From Corythoichthys intestinalis (lineage: Eukaryota > Chordata > Actinopteri > Syngnathiformes > Syngnathidae): DNA of 64,000 nucleotides. A program made the translations under genes and the position numbers. How positions within the stretch are numbered: position 1 is the stretch's first letter; the number at the start of each line of letters is the position of its first letter. The notes beneath the pieces are model-generated. The model was not told the origin of the DNA. It did not search any database and was given only the letters and a program-made list of their open reading frames with translations. This document shows positions 46,220 through 57,200 of the stretch, one piece after another. The stretch lies in NCBI RefSeq assembly GCF_030265065.1, contig NC_080413.1, positions 687,001-751,000 of the forward strand, given 5' to 3'.

Positions 46220-49200
46220 ATGATCACACAGCAATTCATTCTCCTTTTTCTGCTACTATTTAAAGGTAAGCTACATGATTTCTTCTTCTCTCATCTTGCT
46301 GGGCTCCGGGATGTCAGCAATTTTCAAAAGAGACTTGACCCTTTCTGTACTGAGCTTTTCACTCAATGGCTGCCATTGACGATGCCAGCTGTCCATTTTG
46401 ACCGGTAGTACATGATACTGAAATATCCTTTCGATATCGATACCTAACCATTATTGATACAGAATAAATTAAAAACCCAAATCTACATGTTATATTTTTT
46501 ATTAGCTCGGTCAGTGTTTCTCCATTGGCGGTCGTTATTTTTGACCCACCCATGCACCCCTCCACAAAATTAATGGAGCGATCCAAGAATGCCCCCAAGT
46601 AATTGGACTAACCTCTAAAGCAGGGGTGGGCAAACTATTCCACAAAGGGCTGCAGTGGGTGCGGGTTTTTGTTGCAACCCATTAAGAGGACACCTTTTCA
46701 CCAATCTGCTGTTTTACAAGTGCAATCAGTCGATTGCAGTCAGGTGCTTCTCATTTCTGCTGAAACCGCATTGGTTAAACTATTTGTGCTGGGTCAGTTT
46801 GAACAAAGACCAGGACCCACTGCGGCCCTCGAGGACCGGTGTTCGGCCATTCCTTACTACGCGGCGAAACGTCCTACACAATACTCAGGGCGCTTGCGCA
46901 TGCATCCACACGCATGCGCACATCGGTTAGAAGCGGCAAGTACTCACTATTTTTGTTTTTATTTAGTTATTTAGAACCTTTTCACTGCCTAAAAGATACT
47001 TTTTGCATGTATTACCCTCTCGTACTTTTAACCATTGTGTTTTTTTTTTGTGTTAGCTTTGAAGCAATTGACCACATTAGTCATGTAGCGTATTTAAACC
47101 GTCCTTATCTGATATAACTACATTTAAGTATTTTCTGCAGGCATTTTTTTAGTACGTTATTCCTGTATGCATCTAAACAAAACAAGTTTAGAGCGCACGG
47201 TACTACTTTAGGTGTCAAATTTGACTAATGTAGGCGTTTCGCCAATGTGGGATATTTTGGCAGAACACCGGTTTGCCCACCCCTGCTCTAAAGGCTGCAA
47301 AACCAACATAAACTGGTCAACAGGAAGTGACCGATGAACAAGAAATTAGCCAGAAAATGGCTTAAAATTCAGCAGGATTTGCATAGGGACGGTAGGGACA
47401 TAACACGACCAACTTTTCAGGATAGTCAAATTGTCCCCACCAACTTTAAAGCAGCCTTATTTTCATTATAGGGTGATTCAAAATGAATGTGCCAAAACCA
47501 TAACACAACATGTCAAAAATGAAAAACATCAAAAAACTAGCTTGGACACGTGTTGAACATCATTTCAAGTTTTACACTTTGATTAATGATTTTTGGCTCA
47601 ATGGCGCTCTGTAAAACGTGTATTTACTGCCATCTTGTGGCAAATACATGACATGACATACATTTATTATTACGTACACTGCTGGCCAAAAGTATTGGCA
47701 CCCCTGCAATTCTGTCAGATAATGCTCAATTTCTCCCAGAAAATGATTGCAATTACAAATGCTTTGGTAGTAATATCTTCATTTATTTTGCCACACTGAG
47801 TACTTGTAAGTAGTAGTTTGTAGTAGTAGCAATAGTAGTAGTTTGAGCACTTATAAAACATGGAATAAAACATGAAATGATGTTTATCACATGTGTCCAA
47901 GCTAGAGTTTTGTAATGTTTTTCATTTTTGACATGTTGTGTTTTGATTTTGGCACATTCATTTTGAATCACCCGATAGATCATTTAGATTGTCTTCATAT
48001 ATGTTGTAAGGATATAATTGACCCTACCATTATTAAATGACTCATTTTCATTATGTTCTCTTTTGTTTTGATTGGCTGATGACTTGATTTCATTTAAAAT
48101 TTAAATATTTTCTACTATATTTATTTAGAAAAGGTTTTTATTTGCTGCCTACGCGGACATTTTTTTTCTTCAGATAATCATACATTAATCATAATCGAGC
48201 TAAATTAGCTTATTTTGTTGAGTTTGGCTGTACTTGTGGACAAACGCAGTAGTGTTTTACCTGAACGAAGGCTCCATTTTTATTATACCCTGACAAAGAT
48301 TTTTTTTTTGCTTTTTAATTTCTTTATTGCGACAGATAATGTTGAGTGGTCTTAAGACAAATCTTTATATTTTGCATTCCTTGATAATTAAAAGATGATT
48401 TACAAGTTTGTAGTTATGGTGCATGTTAATATAATTTATGTTCAAATATTGCAATTTAAATTTGCTAATAAAATCCGGTCATTTATTCTGAAAGTTTTCA
48501 AAATGTTTCTTTAGCAGTTTTGAATCGAACAGGGAGGTCACTAGATGGAATACACGTGAAAGTTAGTATTAATCAATACAGATTTTTTTTTTTTTTTTGC
48601 ATTGATCATTTGGCATATCAATTATTAGGTTCCTATTCGTGATAAATGTAGCCCTGACCTCAGTTCAATAATCTGTTTGGTCTTATTAATGTCCCGTCCC
48701 CAGCAAAAAATTGACATGCAGTTTATGCTGTTATATCGTCCCTACCAATGTTGACACCAAACCTACGCCCTTGGTTTGTTGTATTGCTTTACAACTTTTA
48801 TAGACAATATTTTACCGGAAAACTCTTAATTTTAAAATCATGTATAGGAAAGTCAATTACATTCAATGATACTTTTAGGCCCCACCCCATCCCCCGACCC
48901 CCCCGTAAACTCCGTGTATGCCTTTATTAGCTCAGTTTGCAGTAAAAAAAAAAAATCTCTTAAAAAGTGAATGTCTGTACCTGGGTGACATTATAAATTT
49001 GCAGTGTGAAAGTTAGTATAAATCAATACAGATTTATTTTGCAATGATCATTTATCATATCATTTTATTACATTGATATTCGTGGGAAATGTAGCCTTGA
49101 CCCCCGTTTACCCAAACTGTTTGGTCCTATTAATGTCCCATCCCCAGCAAAAAGTGTACATGCAGGTCATGCTGTTATATCGTCCCTACCAATATTGAGA

Positions 49201-52200
49201 GCAAACCTTGTCTAAAACGTACAGTAAGTGAGCCAGGTATGCCCCCAAATGAACAGAAAGTGATACAGGAAGGCCACAAAATCACACCCAAAATCAACAG
49301 GAAGTAACCAATGGCGAGGAGGGGCGAAACGAACGAATGTTGGCAGCCGGTGAGTAAAACTAGGCACAATTTTGCTTCTTTTATTATAAGGACATACTGA
49401 GAAAAAATGGATTATTGGCAGGAGAATATGACCAAAGACTGATCATTTTTACCTATAGGAAAAATTTGCTACTCATCTATTGCTTAATCCCGTCTCGTGA
49501 GACGAATTTGATCTTCTCAAATTGATTTCATTCTCTGCTTATTTGTTTCTGAGTTTGTGCTCCTAAGCTTAGGAGCAAGTGATGAGTCAAAATGAGAAAA
49601 GACATTGAGACAAAGGACATTGATTTGAGAAAACCAGATTTGAGCAATGTTTTTAAGTGAAAACGGAGTTATATTTGTATGGGAACTTTCAGGCACTCAA
49701 AGTAGTTTGATACTATATCCTATTCAGTTATCAGGACAGAGAGTTGAACTCACAACCTCTGGGTTGGGGAACGACTTCTATACCACTGAGCCACAGATAC
49801 AGTGTGTTCACTGAGACGTGGAAAGCAACTTCAGAAAGCGTGTAGCAGCGATGAAATACATTTATTTTGGTTAGTTTAATAATTTCTATATTTCTTTGAT
49901 ACTTCAAAAAACACTTCCAAATCGCAGACACGTTGCCTGCGAGCCAGTAGTTTTAGCGAGACATCGTCAGCCGGCGTGTTGCCTGTTTTGATTACATCAT
50001 CAAACAAGAGGACTAAGGTTCTTCACATTATTTTTACATTATTTCTCCACTGTTTCACCCTCCCCCCAAGTCAAGAGCTTAGCAGTAATCCTCGACAACA
50101 CACTTTCCTTTCAATCGCACATTAATAAAATTACCCGGATTGCCTACTTTCACCTACGCACCATGAATCGCCTCCGCCCCTCCCATCACCCCACATTCTG
50201 CTGCAATTTTTGTTCACAGCCTTGTCACTTCCCGCCTGGACTACTGCAACTCTCTCCTCTTCGGCCTCCTCATAAAACTCTCCATAAACTCCAACTGGTC
50301 TAGAATTCAGCTGCCCGCATCATAACCCATACCCCCTACATCCACCACATCACTCCAGTCCTCCGACAGCTTCACTGGCTCCCGGTCCACTTTTGAATAC
50401 AGTTCAAAATTCTCCTCTTCACATTCAAGGCCATCCATAACCTCGCCCCTCCATACCTGTCCGATCTCATTCATGTTACTACTCCCTCCTGTGCCCTTAG
50501 ATCCTCCTCCTCCATACAACTGTCTGCCCCCCCCCCCCGCTCGCCTCAGCACCATGGGGAGCCGAGCGTTCAGGCTCCCACCTGACCTCAGAAACACAGA
50601 TTCCCTCCCCCTTTTTCAATTAAAACTCACCTGTTCAGACTAGCCTATCCACAATAATCATTAAGTTCTGGTCTTTTTAACTGCCCTTATATCTCTTTTA
50701 GTATTTTAAATTTCCTTAAACGTTCTATACTTTAAATTTTAACTGCCCTTAGTATTTTAAATTTCCTTAAACGTTCTATACTTTAATTTTCTCACGCCTA
50801 ATATGTTTAAATGTTTTAAATGATTGTACGGCGACCTTGAGTGCCAGAAAGGCACCTTCATATAAAATGTATTATTATTATCATTATTATTTTGTGGTAA
50901 TCTTTCCGTCTTCGAAACCAAAAACCGATAATGCATTTGTAGCAGCAGATAGTTTTCGGCGCCGACTTTTCGGTCATATCTCTAATTTTTACATTGAACA
51001 AGATGAACCAAATGAACCAGATGTTATTTAATTATTTGACCAATTAGAATATTTTCTCGGATTTTGGCATGAGATGAATTCATATGTGACTGGACATGTC
51101 AGAGCAGACACTACTCTGATATCTAGGCGTAGATTGTTGGCTGTCGGCTACAGTCAGGAAATATTGGAGCCACCTAGCCTAGCATCGCGTTTGCTACAGC
51201 GTCTCAATAAACACTTCTCTCTCTCCGTGTCTCTGACTTTTCTCGCGTCTTTCAACCAACGTAGTAACGCATCGTAACGCACATTGTCTTGTTGCCGAAA
51301 CGGTGACAAAATCCGACCGGAGGAAAAAAAAACGTAATGCACGAAAAACGTACAGATTTCGAACGTATGGCGTACACATTTAAAATTCAGTGCTCACTTT
51401 TACAAATTATGCCGAAATCGTACAACTTGACAGGTATGGTATCTAGATACATATCGAATCGGCTTCATGCCAGAGGTTCTCAACCCTATTGATAATATAG
51501 GCTATCATCAAACCTAGCGGATAGCTTCGGTGCTCTAACGGTCCTCGTTTACGTTGTCCTCGCTTGTGTCTTGTTCGCAGTCATCCGCGGAGAGTTCACC
51601 GACGTCTATGTCGCGGAGGGCGACGTGGCCACTCTTCCATGCCAGATGTCATTCTGCTCCGATTTGGAATGGTCGTATGCTTCGGGCTACGACCTGCCAA
51701 TAAAGGAAGTGAAAGACGGGCGAGTTGAGATCCGCTCGTCCAGGGGCGGGCGCCTCAGCGTGAAAGAAGACTGCTCGCTTCTCATCCAGGGGGTGAGAGC
51801 AGATGACGCCGGTCTCTTCAAGTGTCAACTGGATGATCCAAACGAAAGAGTTTTCTTGACGGTGATGACACGTGAGTCAAATAGAATCGGCCTATTTGGC
51901 TACATTGGCTTGGGATATATTAATCTCTCGCTTATTGTTTTGGATTTCGTTCATGATTTCGTCTGTCATTTGTAAAGAAGTGTGCTACTGACGCCTATGA
52001 GACACACGTGTCACTCCTCGGACTATTTTCTAGGCAAATGAATTGAGTTTTAATGAGTGATTATTCAGTTGCGATGACGAGTATGCTTCCATAAACGATG
52101 CAGCTGTGTCCTACACCCGATCCCAATCAATTTGATAGCAAGTTGAAAGGAATTGGATTGGTAGGCAATCCATTCTTTTCGGCTGACTTCCTTGTCCATG

Positions 52201-52906
52201 GTAAGATGCTTACGGATCACCTCCTGTTGATTTTCCTGTCACTTCTGGGACATTCCGGGGTCACTTGTTGATTTGGGGCATTGCCAGATTACTTCCTGTC
52301 GATTTTTGTTCACATTCTGTTGATTTTGGGGCAGTCTGGGGTCATTTCTTGTACGTTTTGGTTTGCTTCCTGTTCATTTTCAGCCAATTGGAGGAATTTC
52401 CTCAGTCGGCTTCCTTCTTCCCCGCAGTGACGTGGTCATCATGGGATCCAACGAGAGATGGTGAAGGGGAGCTGAAGTGTTCCGTGGCCTGCTGGCCCGT
52501 ACGCGAGTGCCGTTGCGGGAAGTTCCTCTGGAGGGACGGGGAAGACCGGGAACTTCCAAAAGAACGTATTAGGCAGGACACCTGCGAGTCCACTTTCAAA
52601 GTACTTTCTGTCGACCTAGACCAAAACTACACGTGCCAGTATGTGAAATATCAAGAAGTGAGGGTCCAAGCCTGGCACGCGTTCAACTTCCCGAGGTTGA
52701 ACGAAGGAGAAACGAGAGCGGTGCCGCTCGAACGGAACGTGCTCGCCGGGGCGGGCGTGGCCGCCTTGACCCTCGTTGTGGTCTTCATCGTGGTCCTCAC
52801 CAAGTTGAAATGGAGCACGGGCCGGAGTACGAATGTCATTGGACAAGATTCCGTCATGTATGAAAACGTCAGGTCATCAACTGCAACTGACCTCCAATCC
52901 ATTTGA
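46220..52906 (+). CDS. Ig-superfamily type I membrane receptor, copy 2, with ITIM-like tail
   Basis: Three coding exons, 46220-46265, 51581-51871 and 52428-52906: 271 aa. Same design as copy 1: signal peptide (FILLFLLLF), V-set-like domain ([24 protein letters not shown]), then a six-cysteine second domain with NYT, a membrane segment at about 217-236 and a cytoplasmic tail. The tail differs: the codon that is TGA in copies 1 and 3 is GGA here and a 5-base deletion follows, so translation continues for 21 residues. These include VMYENV (255-260, Tyr257), fitting V-x-Y-x-x-V (ITIM) and YxN (Grb2 SH2). Intron 1 has grown to 5.3 kb by transposon insertion, so the link between exon 1 and exon 2 rests on homology with copy 1. 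An inhibitory or signalling immune receptor is inferred. Confidence 0.85.
46621..47285. mobile_element. hAT element in intron 1 of copy 2
   Basis: A 665 bp element starting CAGGGGTGGGCAAAC and ending GTTTGCCCACCCCTG, flanked by a perfect 8 bp duplication CTCTAAAG (46613-46620 and 47286-47293). No transposase is seen. Confidence 0.9.
47365..49210. mobile_element. Rearranged CAAGGGCGTAGG-family hAT with nested insertions, intron 1 of copy 2
   Basis: Left part begins TTTGCATAGGGACGGTAGGG. Two separate right-end-like blocks occur, at about 48660-48775 and 49090-49207, each with TTTGGTC-TTATTAATGTCCC-type sequence. An element with arms of about 75 bp starting GGGTGATTCAAAATGAATGT is inserted at 47471-47973. 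That element contains a Tc1 end fragment at about 47677-47792 (CACTGCTGGCCAAAAGTATT). Confidence 0.6.
49715..49800 (-). repeat. tRNA-derived SINE fragment
   Basis: Minus strand reads GTGGCTCAGTGGTATAGAAG and then GGTTGTGAGTTCAACTCTCT, tRNA-like box A and box B segments related to the SINE at 24705-24846. Confidence 0.65.
50045..50890 (+). mobile_element. 3' end of an L2-like LINE
   Basis: Plus-strand frames give reverse-transcriptase C-terminal sequence typical of fish L2 elements: [18 protein letters not shown], then LRTMNRLRP, and further on [10 protein letters not shown]-like and PYLSDLI-like words. The frame is broken several times. It ends in an ATT-rich microsatellite near 50865-50890, as L2 3' ends do. 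The 5' part is absent, so it is a truncated dead copy. Confidence 0.75.
51085..51437. repeat. CCATACCTGTCAAG-type element in intron 1 of copy 2
   Basis: Ends with GTACAACTTGACAGGTATGG and shares ACCAACGTAGTAACGC and AAACGTAATGCACGAAAAAC with the copies at 33000-33421 and 36570-36720. It ends about 145 bp before exon 2 of copy 2. Confidence 0.6.
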
Positions 52907-52929
52907 AACGGCGAATGAATGAGCTGGAG

Positions 52930-52963
52930 GCCGAAAAGTGTCATTGCATGTAATTCACTTTCC

Positions 52964-52999
<36 letters not shown>

Positions 53000-53945
53000 G
53001 TTGTCAAGCGATAAAACTGCAACAAAAATAAATGACATGAATTTTTTTTTTTTTTATAATGGGTCAAAATTATTTTTAAGCATGCAGCTTAGACTTAGAT
53101 GGTCATTTGCTATGCATATATTTAAAAAAAACAAAAAACAAATTTTAAATGATTTTTTTTTTTTTGATTAAAGCAACTTTTTGGGGGATTCAATGATTTA
53201 GACATAAATGTCCCAAAACAAAAATGATTGCTTCAATCAAAGAAAACTTTTTCAATGAAAAATTAAGTGTTCAGATGCAAAATTTTCAATCTCAAATATT
53301 TTTTCGCATTCAAAAACTTTTTGATTTAAATATGTCTTTTTTTTAATTTGATTTTCTTTTTGAAAATCGATATATTTTGAAGCAACTTATTTATGATTGA
53401 ATAATGAAGACAAACATTTCCTAGCCAAAATGTGGCCCCAACACAAATCAACAATACTTCAGTCGATAAAAAAAAAAAAATCAAAGACAAATAGCTTTCA
53501 CGTGCATTTTTTTTGTTTTGGTTTTTTTTGAGTTTCAAATTTATTTTTGCATTCGAACACATTTACTTTTGATTGAAGCGACATTTTTTTAGTTGAAAAT
53601 ATATATTTTGATTGAAGCAACTTTTTTTTTTTTTTTTTATTGAAGCAACTTTTTTTTGATTGAATAATAAAGACACAAATCTTCCTCCATATGGCTCCGC
53701 CCAGGGGATACAATTTTTGATGGCGGGCGTATCATATTCAACGGATGACGATCTTGGCGAAAAGTATAGCTGTCCTAAGCAGCCTGAGATAGAATTCCCC
53801 TCAAAAATGATGGGAAACAAAAAAACGCTCATTGTCAATTTATTATTATAAATATTCTTATCAGTTCATTTTATTGCTGACACTGCGTTTCGGGGTCATC
53901 AACATGTTGTGCCCCCTCTGCCCCAAAAGTCAAACTCCGCCAATG
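52930..53945. repeat. 1 kb repeat with degenerate TTGATTGAAGCAAC array between copies 2 and 3
   Basis: Same repeat as 35293-36420, with AAAGTGTCATTGCATGTAAT near the left, a (TA)n run at 52964-52999, an AT-rich array of degenerate units, and GCCCCAAAAGTCAAACTCCG at the right. It does not code for a recognisable protein. Confidence 0.6.
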
Positions 53946-54075
53946 GCGCCCTCATGTTGGCCCTCTCACTTAAACTCACTTAAAAGTATGAAGACCTTTG
54001 ATCGCCCATACCAACATGGCCGCAACAGTCAAATGAAATGAAGCCATATCTAGCTTTTTTGTGCTTGTTTTTCCT

Positions 54076-54087
54076 CACTTCCTCTTT
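54076..54087 (-). promoter_or_regulatory. PU.1-like box upstream of copy 3
   Basis: CACTTCCTCTTT, identical to the box of copy 2, about 180 bp before the copy 3 ATG. The surrounding region, including CTTTTGCAGGAAATCACCAC near 54219-54240, is conserved between copies 2 and 3. Confidence 0.55.
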
Positions 54088-54266
54088 GGACATGATTGTG
54101 CCGCAATAAAGAATGAAGAAGCGCTGTTGTGAAAGCATTTTCTGATAAAAAAGCCAAATGCAGAAGCAAGTAGGCACACACCCCCATAGTAGGGAGGGAC
54201 GTCATGATTTATTTCAGGCTTTTGCAGGAAATCACCACGTAAAACCAAAAGCTGAACTTCACAAAG

Positions 54267-57200
54267 ATGATCGAACGGCAATTCATTCTTCTTTTTCTGC
54301 TACTATTTAAAGGTAAGCGACATTTTTTTTCTCTCCTCTTGCTGGCTCCAGGATGTCAGCAATTTTCAAAAGAGACTTGACCCTTTTTGTACTTACCTTT
54401 TCACTCACTGGCTGCTCACTGACGATGCTAGCTGTCCATTTTGACCGGTAGTACATGATATTGAAATATCCCTTCGATATCAAGACTTAACCATTATTCA
54501 TACTGAATAAATTAAAAACCCAAATCTACATGTTATATATTTTATTAACTCGTTCAATGTTTCTCCACTGGTGGTCATTATGTTTGACCCCCCCCCCCAA
54601 AAAAACCTCCACAAAATTAACAGCGATCCAAGAATGCTCCCAAATAATTAAAGCAGAGGTGGGTAGAATAGTCAAAAATTATATTAAAGACGCACGATAA
54701 TATCGGTTAATGATGATTATCGGCCGATAATGGCAGTTATGATGTCACACAGATAATCCAGATTTTAAAAAATTCAACCGATAATGCAATCCGATAATTA
54801 CATACTTGATTTAGCCTCCAAATGTGCGCAACCGAAGCAGTTTCGGCCACTTCTGCACCACCGCCTCCTCAAGCCCTCCTCCCTCTGAAGCCCCTGAGGG
54901 AGGAGGAGTCGAGGGGTATGGCGTCATAGAGGAGGCGGCGTTACACGACAGGGTTGAGGCAGTTAGATATCATGGCGGCTCTGACACTTGCCGTGGTTGA
55001 TTTTTCCGCGTGTGAAACAAACGACGCTCTCGCCATCTGCGAAACATGGGCTGCAGAAGTTCCACGAGGTGGAAAGAAAGCGTCCTCATTCAACACCACT
55101 AACCTGATTAGCCATTAGAAGCCGCATCACAAAGATTTTTGGAACGAATACGAGGCTGCTGCTAGCGCGAAGGCTAAAGCTAATGTCAACAAACATAAAC
55201 TAAGCTTATCTACGGGGCTTGTGACGATGGAGAGACACTTTTGACGGTTCAGTCTCGGGCAGCGCCGCCGCCACTCATCTCCGGTTCAACTCCTCAAGCA
55301 CCACGGCCGGACAGAGGCCTGGCGCGGGTGCTAATTTGGCGGCTGGACAGACTGAACGGCACAGGCCGTTTTTTTTGTTTTGTTTTTGCTTCGATGTAAA
55401 TTTTTTTTTTTTTTACCTTAATGTGAAATTTTTTTGTTTTTTTTCTTCAACCCGTTAGGAGCAGTGTTTTTGTTTGTTTGTTTGTTTAACTTAAGCTTTT
55501 TTTTTTCCGTCTCAGTTTTTTTTTTCTTCTGCCATGTCACCTTAAGGGCTCCGTATGATACTGCATTTTGAACCACTTTTGGAATTGTTTTGATTCCTTT
55601 TCCTCCCCCTTTATGCACTGTTGAGGTATTGTAAAAAAAAAAAAAAAAAAAAGGACAGAGGACAAAAAAAGTTGACGCAGAAAACAAAAAAGTGCCCCAA
55701 AAGGGACACCGAAGACTTTTTTTTTGTTAAAGCAAAATAAAAAAAATGCCCTGCAAAAAAAAATGTCACGGAAGTAGAGGTCGAAGCAAAATAAACATTT
55801 TTTTGTTTGTTTTTTACATCGAAGATTTTTTTTTTTTTTTTTTGCATTGAAGCAAACCGTGGGGTAGATTAATTGAGTTTTACTTTGAAATAGGCCTAAA
55901 ATATGATGACATAAGATCAATTCTTGATATTAGTTTCCAAATAAGAAGAAGACATTTGAAGCGCGTCTTAAACTCAAACGGACATTTTCGCTTCGAAATG
56001 TTCTGTGATTTGGAGGCCCTTGTTGACTTCATTAGCAACTCTTTGCTATACTCTGGACAGCTACACGGTTGCTGATGAATGTCCAGCAAATGCAGAGAAC
56101 ACAGGCTCCGTGTCAGAAAAGAGGACATTCTTCCAATTCCAATCTTCAAATTATCTTCCAAGATTTTTTTTTTTTTTGCTTCGATGTTAACTTTTTTTTT
56201 TCCTTTTTTTTCCCCGATGTAAACAAGAAATTGTTTTCCCTCAATGCCATTTTTTTTTTTTTTTTGCTTCGATGTAAAAAATTTTTGCTTTGATGTAGAT
56301 TTTTTTTTTTCTCTTCCGTGTCCCTTTAGGGGCACTGTTATTTTTTTTTAACGTCAACTTTTTTTTTCCCTGATACTTTATTTTGAACCACTTTTGGAAT
56401 TTTTTTTACCCCCCCCCCTTTTTTTTATGTACTGTCGAGTGATAAAAATTTGACTGAATTTATTTGTGGGGGAAAAAATAGAATATATGGTGGAAAACAC
56501 TCAGGTGACTTGACGTTCCGCTCTGAGACCCCCAATTTGGCCAAATTTCAAAATTGTCCGATATGCATGTGTGATACATCATTGGAAAGCTTAAAATCTC
56601 TATTTTCTGGGGGAAGAAATTTTTTGAACAGGAGGGCATTTAAAAAAAAAAAAAAAAATTAAACAGCAAAACCCTATCTGGAGGTGAGAGCATGCGAGAG
56701 CAGAATTACAGACGCCATGATTTTAACAAGATATTATCGCGTACGTACCTTGTTTCGATCCAAAAATTCCATGTCGGATGTTTCACTGAGTGTCAAGACA
56801 CAGAAATGAATGGCCACAGCCGGATTTTGGGGGGTTTTATGGGTGAAACAGCAGTATAACAAGGGCCACGATGCAGAAATCGCAGACATCAAGGAGTGTC
56901 AAGATGTTCTTTTTCATACATTTACCCTTTTAAACATTTTTTCCAATTTTTCTTTGTTTGGATTGATTATTTATCATCTAAAATATTGGGGGAAAATGCG
57001 ACAGTAACGAAAAAAATACAATTGAGCGATAGTTATGAGGTAGATATCTGTGACTTTTTTACAGACGCCAATTTTTTCATGGTGACGTAATTTGTTTAAA
57101 AGTTTAAAATATGCAACTGAATGATTTTTTTAAAGTGGTTTTTTTAAACTAAATATTAGACATCAATTAACAATTCCAAGCTAAAAATGACATACATTTC

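Noticed and set aside
50307-50597. Gly-rich 96-codon minus-strand frame
   Set aside because: Antisense of the L2-like LINE coding remnant.
55418-56335. Several Lys- or Phe-rich frames
   Set aside because: They are products of A/T homopolymer runs in a repeat tract.
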